Positions 1 through 9,064 are shown, counted from the first letter of the stretch. The stretch is DNA of 64,000 nt from Olivibacter sp. XZL3 (GCF_004368405.1 NZ_SBJH01000042.1:62001-126000), one strand, 5' to 3'. Program-made: numbers and translations. The notes: generated from the letters alone by a model not told the origin.

Positions 1-1652
1 TCCTTGTTGAGGTACCTGCGGTCGACCCCCCAAAGATCGATTAAAATGATAATTCCTACAACGACAATTGCCGTTTTCGCCGTCAGCTTGCCTTTTGCCA
101 GCAACCAAACGGTACCGGCCGTTAACAGGATGAATAGCAATGAACGGAAGGCATCACTTCGCGCTAGATCCGTCCGATCTTCGATCAAGGCGCGTCCCAA
201 AGATTGCGCAAACCCATTGTCCTGCATCTGTTGGGAAATCGATTGGATAAGCTGTTGGTGATTGCTTGCCTGAAAGCTAAAGAACAAGTCGGGCAATACC
301 CATACCAACAAGGAAATGCCGCCAACGATCGCCAAAGAATAGATTATCTTTTTATCCAATTTTTCGATCGCTTTTCCTTTGCGGATGATTTCGTCGATAG
401 CGATAATAGCTAATATTGGAACGAGGAAAGAAGCGACCACTAAGGTAGACTCAACCGCCCTGAATTTATTGTACAAGGGGAAGTAATCGAAAAACAAGTC
501 GGAAACAAAAGAGAAGTGCCGGCCCCAGGATAGCACAATGCTCAATAAGGTTGCCGACAAGATCCACCATTTGATTCGGCTTTGTACGACAAATAGGCCC
601 AAAACAAACAGGAATATCACCGCCGCCCCAAAGTACCAAGGTCCGGAAGTCATGGGCTTATCGCCCCAATACACGAGCCCGGCCGTTTGATCGGCACTAA
701 ACCCCCTGCTCCCTAGCAATTTGACGGTGTTAGAGTTTTCGTCGAAATTACTTTGCGTAGCGCCACCATAAACGTTGGGAATTAAAAAGGTAATACTTTC
801 TCCAACCCCTTGACTCCATTGGTAAGCATATTCCTTGCTCACTCCTTGTTGCGCGGAGCCTTTTGTTTCGGAGGTAATATTGGATTTACCCCGGATCGAT
901 TCTTTTGAATATTCGTAGGTGGTCCATAACAATCCGGCATTAACGCCTAAAGCTATGACACCTGCAATTGCCATAAAGCCAATCGACTTAAGAAAAGCCG
1001 GCGCTTTTTTCGCCTTTATAGCATGATACAGCTCGATACCTACCAAGATCAGTAAGGCTATAAAAAGATAATAGGTTACCTGGATATGGTTAAAGCGTAT
1101 CTCTAAGGCGAGCGATAATGCCAAGATAGATCCTCCCAAGAGATTTTTACCGCGGAAGCAAAGCAGCATACCCGCCACTACCGGAGCGAATAAGGCAATG
1201 GCATAGGCCTTATTGGCATGGCCCGCTTCGATATAAATAAAATTGTAGGACGTAAAGGCGAAAGCGACGGCTCCCACCGCAGCCAGCCAGGGCCTCACGC
1301 CAAGCACATTCAATAACAAATAGGCCCCTAGCAAATACAACAGCACCACATCCACGGGATATGGAAGCGCTCCTTTTAGGCCAGCCATGATGTGTGTTCC
1401 GATATTTTTAGGATAAGACACCCATATCTGATAGGAAGGCATGCCTCCGAACATCGAATTTGTCCAAAGAGGACCTTTACCATCCTTTTCGCGGAAGTCC
1501 ATGATTTCTTTCTGCATGGCTTGCGCTTGGGTGACATCGCTTTGGACAAGCACCTTACCCTGCCAAGCGGGCGCAAAATAGATAAAACAGATAGCGATAA
1601 AGATGCCTATAATGGCAAGATGGGTAGCATTTCGGTTGAACCAATTCTTCAT
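1..1652 (-). CDS. YfhO-like multi-pass membrane protein (3' end outside window)
   Basis: I read this frame directly from the reverse strand. It starts with ATG at 1652 (MKNWFNRNATHLAIIG) and stays open for about 550 codons to the window edge, so the C-terminus is missing. A first membrane helix lies at about residues 9-27. It is followed by a soluble loop with a D-V-T-Q-A-Q segment and a P-L-W-T-N-S-M-F-G-G-M-P motif, then many hydrophobic helices. This arrangement matches the large YfhO-type (GT-C-like) membrane proteins common in Bacteroidota, whose substrate is generally unknown but is thought to be a glycolipid or cell-envelope polymer. It is separated from the upstream tilS unit by a symmetrical terminator hairpin, so it is probably its own transcription unit. 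Family assignment is by recall of motifs; the exact reaction is not inferable. Confidence 0.75.
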   Translation of the reverse strand, partial: MKNWFNRNATHLAIIGIFIAICFIYFAPAWQGKVLVQSDVTQAQAMQKEIMDFREKDGKGPLWTNSMFGGMPSYQIWVSYPKNIGTHIMAGLKGALPYPVDVVLLYLLGAYLLLNVLGVRPWLAAVGAVAFAFTSYNFIYIEAGHANKAYAIALFAPVVAGMLLCFRGKNLLGGSILALSLALEIRFNHIQVTYYLFIALLILVGIELYHAIKAKKAPAFLKSIGFMAIAGVIALGVNAGLLWTTYEYSKESIRGKSNITSETKGSAQQGVSKEYAYQWSQGVGESITFLIPNVYGGATQSNFDENSNTVKLLGSRGFSADQTAGLVYWGDKPMTSGPWYFGAAVIFLFVLGLFVVQSRIKWWILSATLLSIVLSWGRHFSFVSDLFFDYFPLYNKFRAVESTLVVASFLVPILAIIAIDEIIRKGKAIEKLDKKIIYSLAIVGGISLLVWVLPDLFFSFQASNHQQLIQSISQQMQDNGFAQSLGRALIEDRTDLARSDAFRSLLFILLTAGTVWLLAKGKLTAKTAIVVVGIIILIDLWGVDRRYLNK

Positions 1653-1691
1653 TCTTTTGTATTCTTTGAGCGAAGGTTCAAACCTATTACA

Positions 1692-1737
1692 AAAAAATGA
1701 TATTTCGAACTTTTAAGGGCTCGAAATATCATTTTTT
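1692..1737. terminator. Bidirectional rho-independent terminator
   Basis: A perfect 17-bp stem (1692-1708 with 1721-1737) encloses a 12-nt loop. The outer base pairs are A-tract/T-tract, so both strands have a U-run at the end. It sits between the DUF4834 gene and the YfhO-like gene, both on the minus strand, and would end the tilS-led transcript. Confidence 0.75.
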
Positions 1738-1738
1738 A

Positions 1739-1931
1739 TCAATTTATTATCTATAACTTTGAGGCTTGCGGATCTTTGCGCTGAGCTTCGTTCGCCACTT
1801 CCTCACGCAGTTTCTCTTCGGACGGGCTAAAATTTGTTAACGCTCCTTTCAAGAGCGCGTCTTTCCTTGCACCGGGATGCCCTTGTCGAAACGGTCTCAG
1901 TTTAATTGATGGCCTAGAAAGTAGCTTAAGT
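1739..1931. other. Intergenic stretch with no supported gene
   Basis: A minus-strand frame runs through here (stop near 1751), but it overlaps the DUF4834 gene out of frame and has no independent start or recognisable family. It contains a short inverted repeat (CGCTC/GAGCG, about 1840-1857). I see no convincing gene. Confidence 0.4.
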
Positions 1932-2216
1932 TTATTTAATCTCTTCGAACTCGACAAACTCTCCGACTCCCCCATTTGTAGTGGAAGGTTTGTTTTTTGT
2001 CGTTTTGGGCGGCACATAATCGATACGTACTTTACCGTCAGGTTTCGGAGCATTCTCCTGTGCATAAGATCCGGTCTGCCTCTCGTATTGTTTTTGGGCT
2101 TCGCGTTGCATTTTTCCAACAAACATGGCCATTAAATATGGAAATAATACAGTTACCAGTATGCGAAGCACCCATAAAATCAAAATAGTAACTAATAATA
2201 TTTTTAATAACCCCAT
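1932..2216 (-). CDS. DUF4834 family small membrane protein
   Basis: This 94-residue protein (from ATG at 2216) begins MGLLKILLVTILILW, a single N-terminal membrane helix of about 28 residues. A basic/polar linker follows, and it ends with the V-R-I-D-Y-V-P-P and G-E-F-V-E-F-E-E-I-K patterns typical of the Bacteroidota family DUF4834. The function of the family is unknown; the topology suggests an inner-membrane anchor with a cytoplasmic tail. An in-frame TTG at 2225 would add three residues, but the ATG is preferred. It lies 135 bp downstream of the small PH-like membrane protein gene and may be the last gene of the tilS unit before the terminator. Confidence 0.7.
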   Translation of the reverse strand: MGLLKILLVTILILWVLRILVTVLFPYLMAMFVGKMQREAQKQYERQTGSYAQENAPKPDGKVRIDYVPPKTTKNKPSTTNGGVGEFVEFEEIK

Positions 2217-2351
2217 TAATATCAATCTTAAATTAGAACAGTATAGCTTAATTGCGCCACCGAATACGGCAACCCACTCCTAACAAACTTACGCAATTAT
2301 TAAGTAAATAGTATTGTTATCCGTTTCTAAATATGGTTATTGACAATAAAT

Positions 2352-2837
2352 TTACGATTCTTTAGCCTTTAAGATAGCGCGCGTCAGGTCGTTAGGATGT
2401 TGCGTTCCGATGACATATACCAAGCCATCTCTATCGGTAAGCCAAACAGCCGACTTTCCGCCGGCATAAAAGCGAATTTTACCTTTTTGGTGCAGGTTAT
2501 ATACCGGGCTATTGATGAGATACGAACTATAGAGTCCGTTTTCCACTTTAACAATGCTGTTCAAGTCGATCTTTACCAGTCTGGCGGTCCACAGTCCCTG
2601 TAAGATAACGCTTTTATTTTTTACCGTAATACGGTAATGCAGCATATACATCATGATGATGGATACAATTAAGATAATGCAACCAACTAGCAAGAATAGC
2701 TGCTGGCTTCGTTCGCGCTCGGTACTTACATAATAAGCAGCAAAGCAGAACAGTGCCATTACCAAACGTACACTCACCCAACCTCGGTCGCGACCGAGGT
2801 ATTGATTCTCAACAAACAAAGGTTTAGCTTCTTCCAT
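2352..2837 (-). CDS. Small two-helix membrane protein, PH-domain-like tail
   Basis: I do not recognise a specific family. The 161-residue product has two predicted membrane helices (about 23-39 and 47-67). A C-terminal soluble part of about 90 residues follows, with alternating hydrophobic strands (YRITVKNKSVILQG, KGKIRFYAGGKSAVWLTDRDG), a pattern seen in bacterial PH-like (bPH) membrane proteins. It starts one nucleotide after the tilS stop codon, so translation is probably coupled to tilS. Nothing in it suggests an enzyme. Confidence 0.55.
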   Translation of the reverse strand: MEEAKPLFVENQYLGRDRGWVSVRLVMALFCFAAYYVSTERERSQQLFLLVGCIILIVSIIMMYMLHYRITVKNKSVILQGLWTARLVKIDLNSIVKVENGLYSSYLINSPVYNLHQKGKIRFYAGGKSAVWLTDRDGLVYVIGTQHPNDLTRAILKAKES

Positions 2838-2838
2838 A

Positions 2839-4170
2839 TTATATGCACTCTAAAATAGCAACTTTTTTCGTTTTGTCGGTAATTTTATACCGATCGTCCA
2901 TCCGGTAAGGTATTACCCAAATGATATCGCCATTTCCGTTGACCAATAACGGGATCTCGCTTTTGTTGAAGCGCGGTATCTTTAAGGATATAAAATAGTC
3001 GCTCAACTTCTTTTTTCCGCTCATCCCCAAGGGCTTGAACCAATCACCCTCTTGCCAAGACCGTACCAAAAGCGGAAAGATCAATTTATCGGCATCTACA
3101 GCGGCTTTTCCAAACTCGTTGACTTTATCGAGGTTTTCTGCAAATTGCATACGCAACTGATATCCTTTGTAGGTAACCTCTTGATCAAAGGTAAAAAGCT
3201 GGTTTAGCGGATCTGCCGGTTCACTTGTTTTGAGGATCAAGTTCGTCCGGTCGACCAACAATTTGTGGCTCGCCGAATGAAATTGCTTTCCAACGCGATT
3301 ATCATTATTCCAGATTGAAATCAAATCATCAAGAACCTCGGGAAGAAATTGGTAGGGTTTAAACAGTTCGTACATCAGGGTGCGCAAGGGCCGCAGCTCT
3401 TGAAGCGCTTTTAACTCGATCTGATAAGTCTTGGATGCGGTTTCAATAAATAGTTTCCTCCTTAATTGATCGCTATAATTCTTCAGCAAGGTTTCCAGTT
3501 CTTCAAACCGCTTACTGTTTTCCTGAAACGTTTTTTCGAGCGAGGGGTTGATTTCTTTCAATCGGGGCACCACCTCCAACCGAATTTTATTCCGCAAATA
3601 GTCAATAGAAAGGTTAGATTCATCTTCCCGATAGGCTAAATTTCTTTCCGACACAGCTGCGGTAACTTCCGCGCGCGTCAGGAATAATAAGGGCCGGATA
3701 AGCGCTCCCCTTTTGGGTAAAATACCATGTAAGCCAGCAATGCCGGTGCCTCTTGTGAGGTTCAGCAGTACAGTTTCCAAGGAGTCATTCTGATGATGGG
3801 CAACCGCGACGTATTGGTAGTTTTCGGTTGTCCGGAGCTGCTCGAACCATGCGTACCGCAAGGCCCTCGCCGCCATTTCGGTGGAAATACCCTTCTCTTT
3901 TGCATAAGCTGCTGTATCAAAATGCTTACTATATAAAGGTACGTTTAACTCAGCGGCTAAGGCTGTAACCAACCTTTCATCGTCATCGGCGTTTTCGCCT
4001 CTTAATCCGAAATTGCAGTGGGCAATCCCGAAAGCTAGTCCGGCTTTTGCGAATAAATAAGTCATAAGTACCGAATCCCTGCCACCACTAACGGCCAGCA
4101 GTACGCGGTCTTTCCGGTTAAACAGCCTGTTCTCCTCACTGAATTTTAAAAAACGCTCCAAAAGGTCCAT
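2839..4170 (-). CDS. tilS: tRNA(Ile)-lysidine synthase
   Basis: TilS attaches lysine to C34 of the CAU-anticodon isoleucine tRNA using ATP, so that AUA is read as isoleucine. The N-terminal PP-loop ATPase signature S-G-G-R-D-S is at residues 28-33, followed by the H-H-Q-N-D-S-L-E-T motif near residue 128. The C-terminal substrate-recognition domain (R-S-W-Q-E-G-D-W-F-K-P-L-G-M) is present. The 443-residue length is normal for the family. A TAnnTTTG element (TACCTTTG on the minus strand) ends only four bases upstream of the ATG. The gene is divergent from the OstA-like gene. Confidence 0.95.
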   Translation of the reverse strand: MDLLERFLKFSEENRLFNRKDRVLLAVSGGRDSVLMTYLFAKAGLAFGIAHCNFGLRGENADDDERLVTALAAELNVPLYSKHFDTAAYAKEKGISTEMAARALRYAWFEQLRTTENYQYVAVAHHQNDSLETVLLNLTRGTGIAGLHGILPKRGALIRPLLFLTRAEVTAAVSERNLAYREDESNLSIDYLRNKIRLEVVPRLKEINPSLEKTFQENSKRFEELETLLKNYSDQLRRKLFIETASKTYQIELKALQELRPLRTLMYELFKPYQFLPEVLDDLISIWNNDNRVGKQFHSASHKLLVDRTNLILKTSEPADPLNQLFTFDQEVTYKGYQLRMQFAENLDKVNEFGKAAVDADKLIFPLLVRSWQEGDWFKPLGMSGKKKLSDYFISLKIPRFNKSEIPLLVNGNGDIIWVIPYRMDDRYKITDKTKKVAILECI

Positions 4171-4174
4171 GGGT

Positions 4175-4182
4175 CAAAGGTA
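4175..4182 (-). promoter_or_regulatory. -7 promoter element of tilS
   Basis: On the minus strand it reads TACCTTTG, an exact TAnnTTTG match. It ends four nucleotides before the tilS ATG. No TTG is found at the expected 19-20 nt upstream, so the call rests on the -7 box alone. If used, the transcript would be leaderless or nearly so. Confidence 0.4.
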
Positions 4183-4302
4183 TAAAAATTGTTCGTTGTA
4201 GAGCGCCCATTGATTATAACGTGAGTTCCCTTTGGATTGGCTCGCATAGCGAGCACCTTTGTTAAAATTTCTTAAAACATTCCTTCCCGATGTTTATTTA
4301 GG

Positions 4303-4310
4303 TAACTTTG
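4303..4310 (+). promoter_or_regulatory. -7 promoter element abutting the OstA-like start codon
   Basis: TAACTTTG, an exact TAnnTTTG match, is separated from the ATG at 4312 by one nucleotide. No TTG lies at the usual distance upstream. Transcription would begin within or immediately beside the start codon. Confidence 0.4.
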
Positions 4311-4311
4311 C

Positions 4312-6723
4312 ATGGTGAAAAAATGTATTGTACTGTTAACCTGGTTATGCTGCATACTGCCTTTTTATGTTCAAGCACAAAAGGAAGTCCGATTAATCAG
4401 TTCACGTGATTATGAGGCACGAAAGGAATGGGGCGTTAACAGATTTTACAAACCGGTCTTTTTGCACGAAGGCAGCACTTTATCGGCTGATAGTTCCGAC
4501 TACAATCCGGAGGAACGCTTTTTTGATGCCTTTGGCAACGTGGTTATCACACAGCCAAATGGCACGGTGGTATATGCTGATAAGTTACATTACATTAAAG
4601 ATGACCGAATTGCGATATTGACCAATAACGTTAGAATGGTAGATCCCAAAGGCGCTGTTTTAACAACAAATCACCTCACGTATAACCTCAATTCGAAAAT
4701 AGGCACCTACACCGACGGCGGCCGAATCGTGAACGAAAAAGATACTTTGAACAGCAAGACGGGCTATTATTTTGAGAACAGCTCAGACGCTTATTTTAGG
4801 CATGACGTAGTAGTCCGCACTTCGCAATCTAATATTTTTACCGATACGCTACGCTATAATTCGCTATCAAAAATGGCCTATTTTTATGGGCCTACGAATA
4901 TAAAGGGTAAAAATGGCGGTAATCTTTATACAGAAAATGGAGACTACCATACCGAGAGCGACCGCGCACGTTTCGGGAAAAACAATTTGTATACCGAGGG
5001 CAGTAAGTTCTTACGGGGCGATAGCCTTTATTACGATGGTAAGCTCGGTTATGGAAGGGCCATAAAAAACGTCGTCTTTATCGACACGGCACAGCAGGGA
5101 ATTTTGTATGGGCAGCGAGGGATCTACTTAAAAAAGGATGAAAGCATCACGATGACCGAAAGGGCCTATATGATTATGGTGGTAAACAACGATTCAACGG
5201 CTAGGGACAGTGGGCGAGACAGCCTCGCTACAGATAGCTTAGCGGAGCTGCAACTGGCTGCGCAAGATTCGATAAGCCGTGACACGGCAGCGGAGACACC
5301 AGCTACCAAAAAGACCGATTCGGTTTATATGGCCGCCGACACCCTGTATTCGCAGGTTATTTTTCTGAGGGATTACAAACCGATTGAACTTAATTTACGT
5401 CGAGATGGCGGCGATTTAGATGCAGAAGAGGAAGAAGACTTTACGGAAGGATCTTTGGATAGCCTGTCTTCAGAAGACTTCGATGCAACAGCTGCTGACT
5501 CCACCCTTTTGAACGGTCCGGACAGTCTTGATCTGGCGCAGTCATCCGCATTTACCGACAGTTTGGCGCGCGTCTCTACGCCAGGTGGAGCCCCACCGGG
5601 CGTCGATTTATCCGCTGATTCCCTGATGCGGATGGCCGGTAAAGACAGTCTTAACAAAACATCGCCGCTGACCGAGCTTAATGAAGACAGCCTCCAAAGA
5701 GCGGTTGCCCAAAGCACCAAACTTCGTGAGGATTCCGTCATGAAAAGTGAACGGCAACTGATCAGTAAGGAGCTCGCCGCCGACAGCCTATTAATTGATT
5801 CCATGGGCAGCCCGCCTAAAGTTGGCGAGGCCGATAGTTCGCTGTTACTGGCGAAAAATTCAGCCTTGAATGCCGCTCCGAGAGATTCAAGTACGCTAGA
5901 TACTGCACGGACACGTATTGTGAAGGCCTTCCATCATATGCGCATTTTCAAATCGGACCTGCAGGCCAGGGCCGATTCGGCCTACTATGGCTACCCAGAT
6001 TCGATTATTAGGTGTTATGGGAATCCAATGATCTGGGCCCAGGGATCCCAGCTGTCGGGTGATACCATTTATATGCAGCTTAAAAACCAGAAGCTCGATA
6101 ATATGCTGCTAAAGGCCAACGCTTTCATTGTAAGTACCCAGTTGGACTCTGTTAAATTCAATCAAGTCAAAGGTCGTAAAATTACCGGCTTCTTCCGTAA
6201 TAACAAACTAGATCTTATGTATGTCGATGGAAATGCGGAAAGCATTTACTATACCCAAGAAAGTAATAAGATCAACGGTATGACCAAAAGTATAGGAGCC
6301 CGTATAAAAATAATATTCAGCGACAATGAGGTTGCTGAAATACTTAATATCCGAAAAACCGAAACGAGCTATACGCCGGTTGCTGCATTTGATGCCGATA
6401 AAGAAATACTTCCCGGCTTTATTTGGAAGCCAAAAGACAGGCCTAAAAGCAAGGAAGAAATTATCAATCCCATTGCTGCCATACCGGAACCCGTAACAGA
6501 TACAACCGCTGTGACGGCAAGCGACAGCTTACAGCGGGATACCACTCAATCTAGCGCGCTGCCGAAGCAACCATTGAAGGAAAAACAAGAAGATTCCGAT
6601 AGCGCTGAAGATCAAGACAAGAAGAAAGCGCCTGAAGGGAAAGAAAACGGCATCACCGCCGAAGAACAAAAACAGCTGCCCGACAGTCTGGTCAAAAAAG
6701 GAACCCCTCCTATTAGCAACTGA
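4312..6723 (+). CDS. OstA/LptA-like LPS-transport protein with long Asp-Ser-Leu-rich insertion
   Basis: This 803-residue exported protein has a cleavable signal peptide (MVKKCIVLLTWLCCILPFYVQA) and repeated beta-jellyroll units of OstA type. Examples are the 'V-V-Y-A-D-K-L-H-Y' and 'L-T-T-N-H-L-T-Y-N' strands at about residues 80-130. Proteins of this kind form the periplasmic bridge or outer-membrane receptor that moves lipopolysaccharide to the cell surface. The jellyroll region (about 30-290) is interrupted at about 293-535 by an acidic, low-complexity block rich in D-S-L triplets. OstA-like sequence resumes at about 536-690 and is followed by a charged Lys/Glu-rich tail. Most relatives I recall are shorter, so the insertion accounts for the unusual size. 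It is alone in its transcription direction, divergent from tilS. Confidence 0.8.
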   Translation: MVKKCIVLLTWLCCILPFYVQAQKEVRLISSRDYEARKEWGVNRFYKPVFLHEGSTLSADSSDYNPEERFFDAFGNVVITQPNGTVVYADKLHYIKDDRIAILTNNVRMVDPKGAVLTTNHLTYNLNSKIGTYTDGGRIVNEKDTLNSKTGYYFENSSDAYFRHDVVVRTSQSNIFTDTLRYNSLSKMAYFYGPTNIKGKNGGNLYTENGDYHTESDRARFGKNNLYTEGSKFLRGDSLYYDGKLGYGRAIKNVVFIDTAQQGILYGQRGIYLKKDESITMTERAYMIMVVNNDSTARDSGRDSLATDSLAELQLAAQDSISRDTAAETPATKKTDSVYMAADTLYSQVIFLRDYKPIELNLRRDGGDLDAEEEEDFTEGSLDSLSSEDFDATAADSTLLNGPDSLDLAQSSAFTDSLARVSTPGGAPPGVDLSADSLMRMAGKDSLNKTSPLTELNEDSLQRAVAQSTKLREDSVMKSERQLISKELAADSLLIDSMGSPPKVGEADSSLLLAKNSALNAAPRDSSTLDTARTRIVKAFHHMRIFKSDLQARADSAYYGYPDSIIRCYGNPMIWAQGSQLSGDTIYMQLKNQKLDNMLLKANAFIVSTQLDSVKFNQVKGRKITGFFRNNKLDLMYVDGNAESIYYTQESNKINGMTKSIGARIKIIFSDNEVAEILNIRKTETSYTPVAAFDADKEILPGFIWKPKDRPKSKEEIINPIAAIPEPVTDTTAVTASDSLQRDTTQSSALPKQPLKEKQEDSDSAEDQDKKKAPEGKENGITAEEQKQLPDSLVKKGTPPISN

Positions 6724-6731
6724 CGGGCCAC

Positions 6732-6762
6732 TTGCATTGCAAATAAATAAAATGCATCTTTG
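6732..6762 (+). promoter_or_regulatory. Probable promoter of the S46 peptidase gene
   Basis: TTG at 6732-6734, a 20-nt spacer, then CATCTTTG at 6755-6762, which matches TAnnTTTG at all but the first position. The spacing is right for a Bacteroidota housekeeping promoter. It leaves a leader of about 80 nt before the ATG at 6847. Confidence 0.5.
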
Positions 6763-6846
6763 TTGCCTTACATAAATAGCTTTGCCAGGAACCAACTATT
6801 TAACCGACGAATTGTCTTGGCAAAAAATATTACACATAAAAAACAT

Positions 6847-9000
6847 ATGAAAACAAAGAACATTTGGTTTTTAGTCTTATTCTTACTTTCCTTTACCGGC
6901 GTAAGGGCAGACGAGGGCATGTGGTTTCTTATGCATATCGACCGATTGAACCACCGGGATATGCAAAAGATGGGTTTACAGTTAAGCTCTGAAGAAATTT
7001 ACAGCATTAATCATTCGAGCTTAAAAGATGCCATCGTCCAATTTGGAGGAGGCTGTACCGCTGAGATTGTCTCAAAAGACGGTTTAGTGCTGACCAACCA
7101 TCACTGCGGCTACGGCGCCATCGCTGAGCTTTCTACACCTGAGCACGACTATTTAACCAATGGCTTTTGGGCCGGAAGTAAGCCGGAAGAGCTGAAGCCG
7201 AAGTCGCTTTCCGTCCGCTTTTTTGTTCGTATGGACGACGTTTCGAAACGCATCTTAGCTAAGGTAAACGACCAGATGGACGAGCAGGAAAGACAACGGG
7301 TCATTAACCAGGAAATAGCGCTCATTGAACAAGAGAACAATGAAGGAGGAAAATATGTGGTGTCCGTCAAATCGTTCTACAATGGTAACGAGTATTATTA
7401 CTTCGTATATCAAGATTATAATGATGTTCGGCTCGTGGGCACACCACCGAATAGTATCGGGAAATTTGGCGGTGATACCGACAATTGGGAATGGCCCCGC
7501 CACACGGGAGACTTTTCATTATTTCGCGTTTACGCCGATCGCGAGGGGAATCCAGCCGAATACAGTCAAAGCAATGTTCCGTTAAAGCCAAAATACCATT
7601 TGCCAATCAGTCTGAAAGGTTTTCAAGACAACGATTTTGCCATGATTTTAGGCTATCCCGGCCGCACCAATCGGTGGATGCCTGCCTCCGGCATTGATCA
7701 GAACGTCAACTTTGCCTATCCCGCTTGGGTTGAGGCTTCCAAAGTTGGTATGGATAACATGAAAAAACACATGGACCAAAACCAACAAGTGAAGCTCGAG
7801 TATGCCTCTAAATATGCGCAGGTGGCCAATTATTGGAAAAATAGACAAGGCATGATCGATGCCCTGAGCAAGCACCAAACAGCGACGACCAAACGTGCCG
7901 AAGAAGCAAAATTTAATCTTTGGGCGAACAAGAAAGGCAACAAGGATCGGTTTGGCCAGGTCATCACAAACATTAACCGCTATTACGAGCTGACCAACGA
8001 ACAAAGTCGCCACGACAACTATATGATGGGTATGTTACGCTCCAGTACTTTTTCCTCTTTACCTTATGTATTGGGCAGGGCCTTATTGATTTACGCCAAC
8101 AGCAACGATGCTAAACGAGCAGAACTCAAATCGCCTTTGAGCGAAGAGATAGCCAACCAATATGAGAAGTTGTATTTGCCTTTGGAACAGGATGTTTTGG
8201 CCGCTGAACTAAATTTATATGCGGCGAAGGCAAAGGCCGGCGGATTGGCGCCACGTGTCGACTCACTTGCTCAGGTAAACGGTGGTGAGTTTGACTCCTA
8301 CGTGAAGAAAGCATTTGAAACGAGTATCTTTTCGTCGCCGGAAAAGCTGCTAGCGTTTTTAACCAACGCCAACGCGGCATTGATAGAACAAGATCCGCTT
8401 TTCCTTCTTTCATCAGATTTAATGAACCGCTATCGCTATACGGATGAAGAACAAAAGAAAGAGGAGGAGAATTTTCAACGCGCTTTCAGACTGATGGTTG
8501 AGGGCATGCGCAAAGCCAATCCGAAAAAGGTATATTATCCGGATGCCAATAGCACCTTGCGTTTGACTTACGGTAAGATTACTGCACTTCCTGCCGATCC
8601 ACGGAATGATGCAAAAGAGAACTACTATACAACGCTTAAAGGAACGGTTGCGAAATATAAGCCCAATGATGAGGAGTTCGACCTTCCTCAGAAACTGATC
8701 GACCTTTACGAAGCCAAAGATTTTGGCCGATATGCGGATAAAGCGGGCTATCTGCCAGTCAATTTCCTGACCAACAACGACATTACCGGGGGCAACTCGG
8801 GATCACCTGTTATTAATGGAACAGGCGAATTGATCGGAATTGCTTTCGATGGAAATATAGAAGCAATGGCAGGTGACGTAATTTTTGACCATCAGCTTCA
8901 ACGAACCATTGCAGTCGACATCCGATATGTCCTGTTTATTATGGATAAATTTGCCGGTGCGAAGCATTTAGTAGATGAGATGACTATTGTAGAAAAATAG
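6847..9000 (+). CDS. S46 dipeptidyl peptidase, DPP7 type
   Basis: This periplasmic serine peptidase of 717 residues removes dipeptides from peptide N-termini. I start it at ATG 6847 because a signal peptide (MKTKNIWFLVLFLLSFTGVRA) follows directly; an upstream in-frame ATG at 6760 would place 29 unlikely residues before it. The S46 catalytic triad is visible: His86 (T-N-H-H-C-G-Y), Asp222 (P-R-H-T-G-D) and Ser651 (G-G-N-S-G-S-P). The specificity residue 18 positions after the serine is Gly669 (F-D-G). From family knowledge this marks DPP7 (hydrophobic P1) rather than DPP11 (Asp/Glu P1), which has Arg here. It ends in a strong hairpin shared with convergent miaA. Confidence 0.92.
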   Translation: MKTKNIWFLVLFLLSFTGVRADEGMWFLMHIDRLNHRDMQKMGLQLSSEEIYSINHSSLKDAIVQFGGGCTAEIVSKDGLVLTNHHCGYGAIAELSTPEHDYLTNGFWAGSKPEELKPKSLSVRFFVRMDDVSKRILAKVNDQMDEQERQRVINQEIALIEQENNEGGKYVVSVKSFYNGNEYYYFVYQDYNDVRLVGTPPNSIGKFGGDTDNWEWPRHTGDFSLFRVYADREGNPAEYSQSNVPLKPKYHLPISLKGFQDNDFAMILGYPGRTNRWMPASGIDQNVNFAYPAWVEASKVGMDNMKKHMDQNQQVKLEYASKYAQVANYWKNRQGMIDALSKHQTATTKRAEEAKFNLWANKKGNKDRFGQVITNINRYYELTNEQSRHDNYMMGMLRSSTFSSLPYVLGRALLIYANSNDAKRAELKSPLSEEIANQYEKLYLPLEQDVLAAELNLYAAKAKAGGLAPRVDSLAQVNGGEFDSYVKKAFETSIFSSPEKLLAFLTNANAALIEQDPLFLLSSDLMNRYRYTDEEQKKEEENFQRAFRLMVEGMRKANPKKVYYPDANSTLRLTYGKITALPADPRNDAKENYYTTLKGTVAKYKPNDEEFDLPQKLIDLYEAKDFGRYADKAGYLPVNFLTNNDITGGNSGSPVINGTGELIGIAFDGNIEAMAGDVIFDHQLQRTIAVDIRYVLFIMDKFAGAKHLVDEMTIVEK

Positions 9001-9016
9001 AAATAAACAGGTATTT

Positions 9017-9064
9017 AATAATAGGCTATCTTTTGGTTACAGAAGATAGCCTATTATTTTTTCG
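9017..9064 (+). terminator. Terminator for the S46 peptidase, overlapping the miaA 3' end
   Basis: A perfect 16-bp inverted repeat (9017-9032 with 9043-9058) encloses a 10-nt loop and is followed by a T-tract on the plus strand. The right arm encodes the last residues of convergent miaA (I-I-G-Y-L), and the miaA stop codon lies in the loop. The U-tract supports plus-strand termination; in the minus direction it is weak. Confidence 0.75.

Noticed and set aside
1751-2122. Minus-strand open frame overlapping the DUF4834 gene
   Set aside because: Out of frame with a recognisable DUF4834 gene, no plausible start of its own and no family likeness; probably a shadow.
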